In this document: positions 7,113 through 13,881 of the stretch, piece by piece
How the letters are laid out: every line of letters starts with the position of its first letter
Numbering within the stretch: position 1 is the stretch's first letter
NCBI GenBank assembly: GCA_035545535.1
Contig: DASZYF010000192.1
Coordinates: forward strand, 1 to 16,961
Source: DASZYF01 sp035545535
Lineage (GTDB): Bacteria; Actinomycetota; Actinomycetes; Mycobacteriales; CAJCIY01
Direction: 5' to 3'
DNA: 16,961 bases
Notes under the pieces: generated by a model
Databases searched by the model: none
What the model was told of the DNA's origin: nothing
What the model saw: the letters and a program-made list of their open reading frames with translations, nothing else
Position numbers and translations under genes: made by a program

Positions 7113-7694
7113 GTGGAGGGCCCGGCCGGTGAGGGCGAGCGCGTGCTCACGGTCCCGAACCTCCTGTCGTTCGCCCGGCTCGCCGGGGTGCCGGTGCTGC
7201 TGTGGCTGATCCTCGGCCCGCACCACGACCGCATCGCCTTCGTGCTCCTCATGGTCTCCGGTGTGACCGACTACCTCGATGGTTACCTGGCCCGGCGACT
7301 GAACCAGACCTCACGCCTCGGGACGCTGCTCGACCCGCTCGCGGACCGGCTCTACGTCGCGGCGACGGTCATCGCCCTGTGCGTGCGCGGGGTGACGCCG
7401 TGGTGGCTGCTCGGCATCCTCGCCGCACGGGACGGGATCCTCGCCTGCCTCCTTCCCTTGCTGCAACGCGCGGGCTACGGGCCCCTGCCGGTGTCCTACC
7501 TGGGCAAGGCCGCGACCCTCAACCTGCTCTACGCGTTCCCGCTGCTGCTGCTCATCGCCGCGCACGACACGCTGGCCACGGTCGCCCGCCCGCTGGGTTG
7601 GGCGTTCGTGCTGTGGGGCACGGTCCTGTACGTCGTGACGGGAGCTCTCTACTTCGCGCAGGCCACCAGGTTGCTGCGTGACGCGCGCGTCTGA
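7113..7694 (+). CDS. CDP-alcohol phosphatidyltransferase, PgsA-like membrane enzyme
   Basis: This is a CDP-alcohol phosphatidyltransferase of 193 residues from GTG 7113. The family transfers a phosphatidyl group from CDP-diacylglycerol to an alcohol such as glycerol-3-phosphate or inositol phosphate, in the membrane. The full signature DYLDGYLARR...GTLLDPLAD is present, with all four metal-binding aspartates. Several hydrophobic helices follow, for example WWLLGIL, LLYAFPLLLLIAA and FVLWGTVLYVV. GTG 7113 was chosen because of the TAAGGT box 7 nt before it; ATG 7083 (203 residues) is an alternative but has no properly spaced ribosome site. The position corresponds to PgsA2 (Rv1822) of Mycobacterium, upstream of gcvH-garA, whose own substrate is uncertain. 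The acceptor alcohol cannot be read from sequence. Confidence 0.88.
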   Translation: MEGPAGEGERVLTVPNLLSFARLAGVPVLLWLILGPHHDRIAFVLLMVSGVTDYLDGYLARRLNQTSRLGTLLDPLADRLYVAATVIALCVRGVTPWWLLGILAARDGILACLLPLLQRAGYGPLPVSYLGKAATLNLLYAFPLLLLIAAHDTLATVARPLGWAFVLWGTVLYVVTGALYFAQATRLLRDARV

Positions 7695-7757
7695 GGGCGC
7701 GAGGATGACGACCAGAGGATCACGTACGGCGGCAAGCGGGGCGGAGGTGGATGACGC

Positions 7758-10262
7758 GTGCGCGCGGTGGTGATGGCGGGCGGCGAGGGCACCCGCCTCC
7801 GGCCGATGACGGCGAACCAGCCGAAGCCGCTGCTCCCGGTGGTGAACCGGCCGATCATGGAGCACGTCCTGCGGCTGCTCCGGCGACACGGGTTCGACGA
7901 GACCGTCGTCACGGTGCAGTTCCTCGCCGCGCTGGTGCGCAACTACTTCGGTGACGGCGACGAGCTCGGCATGACGCTGTCCTACGCGACCGAGGAGACA
8001 CCGCTCGGCACTGCGGGCAGCGTCAAGAACGCGGAGGACGCGCTGCGCGACGAGCCGTTCCTCGTCATCAGCGGCGACGCGCTCACCGACATCGACCTCA
8101 CCGCGCTCGTGAACCACCACAAGCAGCAGGGCGCGCTTGTCACGATCTGCCTCAAGTCCGTTCCGGACCCGCTGGAGTTCGGGATCGTCATCCAGAAGGA
8201 CGACGGCCGGATCGACCGGTTCCTCGAGAAGCCGACGTGGGGCCAGGTCTTCAGCGACACGGTGAACACCGGCATCTACGTGATGGAGCCGGAGGTGCTC
8301 GCCGAGGTTGCCGCGGGCGAGGTCGTCGACTGGTCGGGCGACGTGTTCCCCTCCCTCGTGCGCCGGGGGGCCCCCGTGCACGGCTTCGTCGCCGACGGCT
8401 ACTGGGAGGACGTCGGCACGCACGAGAGCTACCTGCGCGCGCAGGCCGACGTGCTGAACCGGCAGGTCGACGTCGAGATCGACGGCTTCGAGGTCTCGCC
8501 CGGCGTGTGGATGGGCGAGGGCGCCGACGTCGACCCCGACGCGGTCCTGAAGGGCCCGGTGTACGTCGGCAACTACGCGAAGGTCGAGGCCGGTGCCGAG
8601 CTCCGCGAGTTCACGGTGCTCGGCAGCAACGTGGTCGTGAAGGGCGGCGCGTTCCTGCACCGCGCGGTCGTGCACGACAACGTGTTCGTCGGCGGGCAGA
8701 CGAACCTGCGCGGATGCGTCATCGGCAAGAACACCGACATCATGCGCGGCGCGCGCATCGAGGAGGGCGCCGTCATCGGTGACGAGTGCGTCATCGAGGA
8801 GGAGGCCTACGTCTCGCACGGGATCAAGGTGTTCCCGTTCAAGACCATCGAGGCCGGCGCCGTCGTCAACACCTCGGTCATCTGGGAGTCGCGCGGGCAC
8901 CGCACGCTGTTCGGTCCGCGTGGCGTCTCCGGTCTGGTCAACGTCGAGATCACGCCCGAGCACGCGGTGCGCCTCGCGTCGGCGTACGCGACGACTCTGC
9001 AGAAGGGCGCGGTCGTCACGACCAGTCGCGATGCGAGCCGGGCAGCGCGTGCGCTGAAGCGCGCCGTCATCAGCGCACTCACCGCCAGCGCCATCAACGT
9101 CCGCGACCTCGAGGTCGCGCCGACGCCCGTGACGCGGTTCGAGGTCGCCATGGGCGATTCGGTCGGCGGCGTGATGCTGCGCACCACGCCGGGTGACCAG
9201 CAGAGCATCGACATCGTGTTCCTCGACAGCACCGGTGCCGACCTCTCGCCGGCCGCGCAGCGCAAGCTCGAGCGCACGTTCAGCCGGCAGGAGTTCCGTC
9301 GGGCCTTCCCCGGTGAGATCGCCGAGCTGTCCTTCCCCGCTCGCAGCATCGACACCTACTGCCAGGAGCTCCTGCGCAGCATCGACACGACCGGCGTCGC
9401 GGACTCCGGTCTCAAGGTCGTCATCGACTGCGCCGGGGGAGCGAGCTCGCTCGTCCTCCCGACGTTGCTCGGGCGCCTCGGCATCGACGTGCTCACCGTC
9501 AACGGGCGCATCGACGAGCTGAACCCCACCGAGACCCTCGCGGAGCACATGCGCGACCTCGAGCGACTGGGTGAGCTCGTCAGCAGCTCCCGCGCGGCGT
9601 TCGGCGTGCGCTTCGACCACGTGGGGGAACGCATCGCGATCGTCGACGAGCGGGGGGAGCTGATCCACGACGACCGGGCGCTCCTGGTGCTCCTCGACCT
9701 CGTCGCCGCCGAGCGACGCGCAGGCTCGATCGCGCTGCCGGTGACGACGACGCGGGTGGCGGAGCGGGTGACCAGCTTCCACGGGGTCGACATAACGTGG
9801 ACCTCGACCAACTCCGACGACCTGTCGCGGGCCGCAGCCTCACCCGGGGTCGTGTTCGGCGGCGACGGCAAGGGCGGGTTCGTCGTGCCCGAGTTCTCGC
9901 CGGCCCTCGACGGCGTCGCGGCGTTCGTGCGGCTGGTCGGCCTGGTGGCCCGGACCCGGCTGACGCTGTCCCAGATCGACTCCCGCATCCCGCAGGCGCA
10001 CGTGCTCCGGCGCAGCGTCGCGACGCCCTGGGCGGTGAAGGGGACCGTGATGCGGCGGGTGGTCGAGGCGGCCGGCCCGCGCGACCTCGACACGACCGAC
10101 GGCGTGCGGGTGGTCGAGCCGGACGGCGGCTGGGTGCTGGTGCTCCCCGACCCGGCCGAGGCGGAGACCCACCTGTGGGCCGAGGGGGCCGACACCGAGC
10201 AGGCCACGCAGCTCCTCGCGTCGTGGGCCCGGGTCGTCGAGGCGCCGGAGAGCGTGTCGTGA
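7758..10262 (+). CDS. Sugar-phosphate nucleotidyltransferase with beta-helix and degenerate phosphomutase domain
   Basis: This 834-residue protein has three parts. Residues 1 to about 235 are a nucleotidyltransferase (AGGEGTRLRPMT, PKPLLPV, SGDALTD, FLEKP) of the mannose-1-phosphate guanylyltransferase type. Residues of about 250-365 are left-handed beta-helix hexapeptide repeats. From about 375 it resembles a phosphomannomutase/phosphoglucomutase. The mutase motifs are eroded: TTSRDA (421-426) in place of the phosphoserine loop TASHNP, DHVGER (620-625) in place of the metal loop DPDGDR, GGDGKGGF (701-708) in place of GE.SGH, and LPDPAEA (796-802) in place of RPSGTEP. The mutase half is therefore probably inactive or regulatory. 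GTG 7758 was chosen: GGAGG lies 10 nt before it and the nucleotide-binding loop follows at once. Which NTP and sugar it uses is not certain; GDP-mannose synthesis is the likeliest role. Confidence 0.9.
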   Translation: MRAVVMAGGEGTRLRPMTANQPKPLLPVVNRPIMEHVLRLLRRHGFDETVVTVQFLAALVRNYFGDGDELGMTLSYATEETPLGTAGSVKNAEDALRDEPFLVISGDALTDIDLTALVNHHKQQGALVTICLKSVPDPLEFGIVIQKDDGRIDRFLEKPTWGQVFSDTVNTGIYVMEPEVLAEVAAGEVVDWSGDVFPSLVRRGAPVHGFVADGYWEDVGTHESYLRAQADVLNRQVDVEIDGFEVSPGVWMGEGADVDPDAVLKGPVYVGNYAKVEAGAELREFTVLGSNVVVKGGAFLHRAVVHDNVFVGGQTNLRGCVIGKNTDIMRGARIEEGAVIGDECVIEEEAYVSHGIKVFPFKTIEAGAVVNTSVIWESRGHRTLFGPRGVSGLVNVEITPEHAVRLASAYATTLQKGAVVTTSRDASRAARALKRAVISALTASAINVRDLEVAPTPVTRFEVAMGDSVGGVMLRTTPGDQQSIDIVFLDSTGADLSPAAQRKLERTFSRQEFRRAFPGEIAELSFPARSIDTYCQELLRSIDTTGVADSGLKVVIDCAGGASSLVLPTLLGRLGIDVLTVNGRIDELNPTETLAEHMRDLERLGELVSSSRAAFGVRFDHVGERIAIVDERGELIHDDRALLVLLDLVAAERRAGSIALPVTTTRVAERVTSFHGVDITWTSTNSDDLSRAAASPGVVFGGDGKGGFVVPEFSPALDGVAAFVRLVGLVARTRLTLSQIDSRIPQAHVLRRSVATPWAVKGTVMRRVVEAAGPRDLDTTDGVRVVEPDGGWVLVLPDPAEAETHLWAEGADTEQATQLLASWARVVEAPESVS

Positions 10263-10270
10263 CGGGCCGC

Positions 10271-10276
10271 TAGGGT
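10271..10276 (+). promoter_or_regulatory. -10-like TAGGGT upstream of gcvH
   Basis: TAGGGT lies 9 nt after the preceding stop and 43 nt before the gcvH start. The -35 position has no TTGAC match. It is a weak promoter candidate; gcvH may also be read from the upstream gene. Confidence 0.25.
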
Positions 10277-10319
10277 CCTCCGCGGCAAGACGACTGGCAG
10301 CGACCGGAAGGACTCCACG

Positions 10320-10691
10320 GTGTTCCCCGACGACGTTCAGTACACGGCCGAGCACGAGTGGGTGCGCACGGTCGAGGGCGGTGTCCGGATCGGCATCACT
10401 GCCTACGCGCAGGAGTCGCTCGGCGACGTGGTGTTCGTGTCCCTGCCGGCCGTCGGCGCGGCGGTCGCCGCGGGCGAGCCGCTCGGCGAGATCGAGTCGA
10501 CCAAGAGCGTGAGCGACATCTACGCCCCTGTCGGCGGCACCGTCACGGCGCGCAACGACGCGCTCGACGCGACCCCCGAGCTGGTCAACTCCGACCCCTA
10601 CGGCGAGGGCTGGCTCATCGAGATCGCCGACCAGGGCGACCCCGTCGCGCTGCTGTCGGCGGCCGACTACCAGGCTCTCGTCGGCGGCTGA
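10320..10691 (+). CDS. gcvH: Glycine cleavage system H protein
   Basis: This 123-residue protein is GcvH, the lipoyl carrier that shuttles the aminomethyl group between the P, T and L proteins of the glycine cleavage system. The lipoylation site is Lys62 in EIESTKSVSDIYAP. The N-terminal YTAEHEWV and the C-terminal NSDPYGEGWLIEI are family hallmarks, and the length is normal. GTG 10320 follows GGAAGGA (10306-10312) at 7 nt. No other glycine cleavage gene is present here, so the partner proteins must be encoded elsewhere. Its place just before garA and ftsR is conserved in actinobacteria (Rv1826-Rv1828). There is no room for a glycine riboswitch in the 57-nt upstream gap. A hairpin-forming palindrome region follows at 10769-10787. 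Confidence 0.97.
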   Translation: MFPDDVQYTAEHEWVRTVEGGVRIGITAYAQESLGDVVFVSLPAVGAAVAAGEPLGEIESTKSVSDIYAPVGGTVTARNDALDATPELVNSDPYGEGWLIEIADQGDPVALLSAADYQALVGG

Positions 10692-10768
10692 CCCGCCGCT
10701 CCTGTCCCTCCCGCACCACCGCCGTGGATCGTCGTCGCTCCGGGGCGTCGACCTCGACCTGACCTCGA

Positions 10769-10787
10769 GGGTCGAGACCCTGGTCTC
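10769..10787. repeat. Nested palindromes between gcvH and garA
   Basis: Two overlapping inverted repeats, GGGTC-GA-GACCC (10769-10780) and GAGACC-CT-GGTCTC (10774-10787), sit 10 nt upstream of the garA -35 box. The second could fold as GAGAC-CCTG-GTCTC followed by TTCCTC, a possible gcvH terminator. The pair may instead be an operator for the garA promoter. Confidence 0.45.
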
Positions 10788-10796
10788 TTCCTCAGG

Positions 10797-10825
10797 TTGA
10801 CCGTCGCTGCCCGCGTCCTTAGCCT
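10797..10825 (+). promoter_or_regulatory. Promoter of garA
   Basis: TTGACC (10797-10802), a 17-nt spacer, then TAGCCT (10820-10825) is a good match to the actinobacterial primary-sigma consensus. Transcription would start near 10832 and give a leader of about 84 nt before the garA GTG. Downstream ftsR probably shares this transcript. Confidence 0.65.
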
Positions 10826-10915
10826 TCTCTCGAACAGCCTTCTGATGACGCTGCGCGGTCCGGATCACCCTGACGGGTCGCTGGCGCATGCCCGAGACCG
10901 ACCCTCGAGGAACAG

Positions 10916-11452
10916 GTGAGCCGCGTGTTCTGCACCCGCTGCGGGCAGCAGAACGACGCCGATGCCCGGTTCTGCTCCCAGTGCGGCGCGCCGCTGGCGC
11001 GCCCGGGGGAGCCGGCCCCGGTCGACGCCGGCGGGCCGCTCGAGCAGACCTCGACCGTCGCGCTGGAGACACCGACGAGCGACACGTCGGGCATCGGCGA
11101 CGACGCGCGCAGCGCGGCCGCGGCCCTGCCCGCAGGATCGGCACTGCTCGTCGTGACGCACGGACCCAACGCCGGCAGCCGCTTCCTGCTCGACCAGGAC
11201 GTCACCACGGCCGGCCGCCACCCGGACAGCGACATCTTCCTCGACGACGTCACCGTGTCCCGCCGGCACGCAGAGGTCGTCCGGACCTCCACCGGAGGGT
11301 TCCGGGTGCGCGACGTCGGCAGCCTGAACGGCACCTACGTGAACCGCGAGCGCATCGACGAGGGCGAGCTCGGCGCGGGCGACGAGGTCCAGATCGGCAA
11401 GTTCCGTCTCATCTACCTGGCCGCGGGGGAGACCCCGGGCACGCCGTCGTGA
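10916..11452 (+). CDS. garA: GarA/OdhI-type FHA protein with N-terminal zinc ribbon
   Basis: This 178-residue protein closely matches GarA (OdhI), which binds 2-oxoglutarate dehydrogenase, glutamate dehydrogenase and glutamate synthase and switches carbon flow between the TCA cycle and glutamate under Ser/Thr kinase control. The FHA domain (about residues 70-170) has GSALLVV, AGRHPDSDIFLDDVTVSRRHAE and SLNGTYVN, including Arg101, Ser115, His118 and Asn138. The segment EQTSTVALE (about 44-51) is the likely counterpart of the GarA ETTS phosphorylation site. Unlike mycobacterial GarA it begins with a zinc ribbon, Cys6, Cys9, Cys20 and Cys23. GTG 10916 follows GAGG (10907-10910) at 5 nt. A strong promoter lies at 10797-10825. 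Metabolic role is inferred from homology. Confidence 0.92.
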   Translation: MSRVFCTRCGQQNDADARFCSQCGAPLARPGEPAPVDAGGPLEQTSTVALETPTSDTSGIGDDARSAAAALPAGSALLVVTHGPNAGSRFLLDQDVTTAGRHPDSDIFLDDVTVSRRHAEVVRTSTGGFRVRDVGSLNGTYVNRERIDEGELGAGDEVQIGKFRLIYLAAGETPGTPS

Positions 11453-11501
11453 CTCGGGGGTTCGTCATGAGCAGCTCCGCCATCAGCACAGGGGGTCCGT
11501 C

Positions 11502-12245
11502 GTGACCGCACCCGCCAGCGCGGGCCGCTCCTTCCTGTCCATCGGGGAGGTGCTGTCGCAGCTGCAGCCGGACTTCCCGGACGTGACGATCTCCAAGATC
11601 CGCTTCCTCGAGAGCGAGGGGCTCGTCAGCCCCGAGCGCACCAGCTCCGGCTATCGCAAGTTCTCGCGTGACGACGTCGGCCGCCTCCGGTGGGTGCTGT
11701 CCGCCCAGCGCGACCACTACCTGCCGCTGCGCGTCATCAAGGACCGGCTCGAGGCTCTGGACCGCGGGCTCGAGCCCGCCGCCGGCCCGGGCTCGGCACA
11801 CCGCGTGCCCCGCACCCTCGTGGCGGTCGACGGCCTGCCGGGCCCCGAGGCCTTCGCGTCCCAGTCCACCGAGCTGCGCCTGTCGCGAGGCGAGCTGATC
11901 GACGCCGCGGACATCACCGAGGAGCAGATGCGCGACCTCGAGCAGCACGGCCTGGTCGCGCCCCGCCAGGGCGGCAACCACTTCGACGAGGACGCGCTCG
12001 CCATCGCGAAGGCGGCCGGGGAGCTCGCCCGCTTCGGGGTCGACGCCCGTCACCTGCGCCAGTTCCGCACGGCGGCCGACCGCGAGGTCGGGCTCGTGCA
12101 GCAGGTCATCACGCCGCTCGTGCGCCAGCGCAACCCTGAGGCGCGGGCCCGTGCCGAGGAGACGAGCCGCGAGCTCGCGGCGCTGTCGGTGCGCCTGCAC
12201 GCAGCGCTGGTCCGGGCGGGCCTGCGCCCCACGCTCTCGCGCTGA
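11502..12245 (+). CDS. ftsR: MerR-family regulator FtsR
   Basis: This 247-residue protein is the FtsR/Rv1828 type of MerR regulator, known in Corynebacterium glutamicum as an activator of the cell-division gene ftsZ. It has an N-terminal winged helix-turn-helix (FLSIGEVLSQLQ, ISKIRFLESEGLV, SGYRKFSRDDVGRLRWVL). A longer helical C-terminal domain contains a second MerR-like segment (LIDAADITEEQMRDLEQHGLV). GTG 11502 follows a GGGGG stretch at 11491-11495 by 6 nt. A 12-codon frame from ATG 11467 ends across the start (GTGA), so coupled translation is possible. It lies 49 nt after garA and probably shares its transcript. No cysteine-based effector site is visible in the C-terminal part. Confidence 0.92.
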   Translation: MTAPASAGRSFLSIGEVLSQLQPDFPDVTISKIRFLESEGLVSPERTSSGYRKFSRDDVGRLRWVLSAQRDHYLPLRVIKDRLEALDRGLEPAAGPGSAHRVPRTLVAVDGLPGPEAFASQSTELRLSRGELIDAADITEEQMRDLEQHGLVAPRQGGNHFDEDALAIAKAAGELARFGVDARHLRQFRTAADREVGLVQQVITPLVRQRNPEARARAEETSRELAALSVRLHAALVRAGLRPTLSR

Positions 12246-12309
12246 CCCGCCCGCGCTGATCTACGCTCGGCGCGAGGGCCCGTTCCGGGCGGACGGCGAG
12301 GGAGGTCAG

Positions 12310-12807
12310 ATGCGTGAGCTCAGCGTCGTCGGCGTCCGCCTCGAGCTCCCGTCGAACCAGCCGATCGTGCTCCTCAAGGAGCTCGAGGGCGAGCGGTACC
12401 TGCCGATCTGGATCGGCGCGGTCGAGGCGACCGCCATCGCGTTCGCCCACCAGGGCCACCAGACGCCGCGGCCGATGACGCACGACCTGTTCCGCGACGT
12501 GCTCGTCGCGCTCGGCGCCCCGGTGCAGCGGGTGATCATCACCGACCTGCAGGAGGGCGTGTTCTTCGCGACCCTCGTGTTCGAGACCGGCCTCGAGGTG
12601 AGCGCCCGGCCCTCGGACGCGATCGCGCTGGCGCTGCGGCTCGGGATCCCCGTCTTCGGGGCCGACACCGTGCTCGCCGAGGCCGGGATCGAGGTGCCGG
12701 CCGAGGACGCCGAGGCCGACCCGGAGGCCCAGGACACCGAGGTCGAGAAGTTCCGCGAGTTCCTCGACACGATCAATCCCGAGGACTTCGGCACATCTGA
12801 GGGGTGA
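12310..12807 (+). CDS. Bifunctional nuclease family (DUF151) protein
   Basis: This 165-residue protein belongs to the DUF151/bifunctional nuclease family (Rv1829 in Mycobacterium). The core is recognised by VVGVRLELPSNQPIVLLKE, RYLPIWIGAVEATAIAFA, RPMTHDLFRDVL and ARPSDAIALALRLGIPVF. The C-terminus is acidic (residues of about 135-165). Members from plants have reported DNase and RNase activity; the bacterial role is not established. ATG 12310 has a GGAGG site (12301-12305) at 4 nt. Upstream lies a -10-like TACGCT at 12262-12267 and a small GCCCG-TTC-CGGGC hairpin at 12278-12290 that would sit in the leader. Placement between two MerR regulators is conserved in actinobacteria. Confidence 0.92.
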   Translation: MRELSVVGVRLELPSNQPIVLLKELEGERYLPIWIGAVEATAIAFAHQGHQTPRPMTHDLFRDVLVALGAPVQRVIITDLQEGVFFATLVFETGLEVSARPSDAIALALRLGIPVFGADTVLAEAGIEVPAEDAEADPEAQDTEVEKFREFLDTINPEDFGTSEG

Positions 12808-12815
12808 CACGCCGC

Positions 12816-12832
12816 ACGGGTGGTTGACCCGT
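12816..12832. repeat. Dyad overlapping the -35 box of the second merR gene
   Basis: ACGGGT-GGTTG-ACCCGT is a perfect 6-bp inverted repeat with a 5-nt centre, and it covers the -35 element at 12824-12829. It could be an operator for self-repression, or a terminator hairpin for the nuclease gene that ends 8 nt earlier. Confidence 0.5.
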
Positions 12833-12852
12833 CCACAGGCGTTGCCTAGCGT
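12824..12852 (+). promoter_or_regulatory. Promoter of leaderless merR gene
   Basis: TTGACC (12824-12829), a 17-nt spacer and TAGCGT (12847-12852) match the consensus. The -10 ends 7 nt before GTG 12860, so the transcript should start at or next to the start codon. The TTG of the -35 box is in frame and could be mistaken for a start codon. Confidence 0.7.
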
Positions 12853-12859
12853 CGCTGGT

Positions 12860-13432
12860 GTGGAAGTGCTCCCTCCTGATTCCCCGGCTGGGCAAGGCGA
12901 GCTCTTCCCCGAGCTGCGCAACGTCCCGGCCCAGGACATGGGCTACCGCGTCCCGACCGCCCTCGCGGCGGCCGGCATCTCCTACCGGCAGCTCGACTAC
13001 TGGGCCCGCACGGGCCTGGTGACACCGAGCATCCGCGGAGCCGCCGGATCGGGGTCGCAGCGCCTCTACTCCTTCCGGGACGTGCTCGTCCTGAAGGTGG
13101 TCAAGAAGCTGCTCGACGCGGGGGTCTCGCTGCAGAACGTGCGGGCGGCCGTCGGGCACCTGCGCCGGCGCGGCATCGACGACCTCGCGCAGCTGACGCT
13201 GATCAGCGACGGCAGCACGGTCTATGAGTGCACGTCCACCGACGAGGTCATCGACCTCGTGCAGGGCGGCCAGGCCGTGTTCGCGGTCGCCATCGGGCGC
13301 ACGGTGGCCGAGGTCGAAGGCACCCTCGCGGAGTTCCCGGCCGAACGGGCCGACGGCGAGCCGGCGGCGGAGGGCACCACGGCGAGCGACGAGCTCGCCA
13401 AGCGGCGCCGAGCGCGCCAGGCGGCCGGCTGA
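12860..13432 (+). CDS. MerR-family transcriptional regulator (Rv1830 type)
   Basis: This 190-residue protein is a second MerR-type regulator, matching the actinobacterial Rv1830 family whose targets are not known to me. The DNA-binding domain spans about residues 28-105 (YRVPTALAAAGISYRQLDYWARTGLV, then QRLYSFRDVLVLKVVKKLLDAGVSLQNVRAAV). The remaining part is a compact domain (STVYECTSTDEVIDLVQGGQAVFAVAIG) and a charged tail. GTG 12860 was chosen over TTG 12824 because that TTG is the -35 box of a consensus promoter whose -10 lies 7 nt before GTG 12860. There is no ribosome site, as expected for a leaderless gene. A dyad over the -35 box suggests self-regulation. The stop abuts the stop of the convergent gene. 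Confidence 0.92.
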   Translation: MEVLPPDSPAGQGELFPELRNVPAQDMGYRVPTALAAAGISYRQLDYWARTGLVTPSIRGAAGSGSQRLYSFRDVLVLKVVKKLLDAGVSLQNVRAAVGHLRRRGIDDLAQLTLISDGSTVYECTSTDEVIDLVQGGQAVFAVAIGRTVAEVEGTLAEFPAERADGEPAAEGTTASDELAKRRRARQAAG

Positions 13433-13720
13433 TCAGACGGCGGGAGCGGTCGTCGCGCGACGACCGATGGACCGTCCGGTGCGTGCGGCCTTCGCCGGTG
13501 TCGCGTTCAACCGCAGGCGCTGCAGCGGGATCCGGCGCGCCTTCTCGGCGTGACCGTCGGGGAACAGCTCCCCGAGGTCCTCGAACAGGACGACCCCGTT
13601 GCACAGCAGGCTCCAGCCCTGCTCGGGGTGGCCGTGCACGACGCGGGCGGCGTCGTGGTCGGAGGCGTCTGACGACGGGCACTGCGGGGTGTGGCAGCAG
13701 GCCGTCCCGGCTGATCCCAC
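13433..13720 (-). CDS. Small DUF5999-like Cys/His protein
   Basis: This 95-residue protein resembles the small actinobacterial DUF5999 family from memory: CCHTPQCPS near the start, then DHDAARVVHGHPEQGWSLLCNGVVLFEDLGELFPDG. Residues Cys8, Cys9, His10 and Cys14 could bind a metal. The family function is unknown. The C-terminal 40 residues are basic and look like an extension. GTG 13720 has a GGAGAAGG site 9 nt before it, but that site lies within a hairpin-forming palindrome. The stop TGA directly adjoins the stop of the convergent merR gene (TGATCA at 13430-13435), with no base between them. It lies 161 nt downstream of the HAD gene on the same strand. Confidence 0.78.
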   Translation of the reverse strand: MGSAGTACCHTPQCPSSDASDHDAARVVHGHPEQGWSLLCNGVVLFEDLGELFPDGHAEKARRIPLQRLRLNATPAKAARTGRSIGRRATTAPAV

Positions 13721-13721
13721 G

Positions 13722-13734
13722 GAAGGTCACCTTC
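13722..13734 (-). promoter_or_regulatory. Palindrome enclosing the ribosome site of the DUF5999-like gene
   Basis: On the minus strand GAAGGT-G-ACCTTC is a 13-bp palindrome that begins inside the GGAGAAGG ribosome site and ends 1 nt before GTG 13720. As RNA it would pair GAAGG with CCTTC and hide the ribosome site. The remainder of 13735-13881 contains another palindrome (CATCCGGATG, 13827-13836) and no gene that I can support. Confidence 0.4.
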
Positions 13735-13881
13735 TCCGAACGATGCGGCACCTTGTGATGCCACTCTCTTATCTCTCGGACGAAGTGTCGGCGTCTTGAC
13801 GTTCCATGTGGATGGTCAGCGCGGATCATCCGGATGTAGGCAGAACGCGCAGACGGCGCAGATCGGACACCCGGGCGGGCC

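Noticed and set aside
7311..9782. An 823-codon open frame on the minus strand opposite the nucleotidyltransferase gene.
   Set aside because: It mirrors the GC-rich third positions of the plus-strand gene, has low-complexity Arg/Asp/Val-rich sequence and no recognisable domain.
10263..10319. A glycine riboswitch before gcvH.
   Set aside because: The gap is 57 nt and shows no glycine aptamer features; a ribosome site fills part of it.
12824..12859. TTG 12824 as start of the second merR gene.
   Set aside because: The TTG belongs to a consensus -35 box, and the matching -10 is placed for a transcript starting at GTG 12860.
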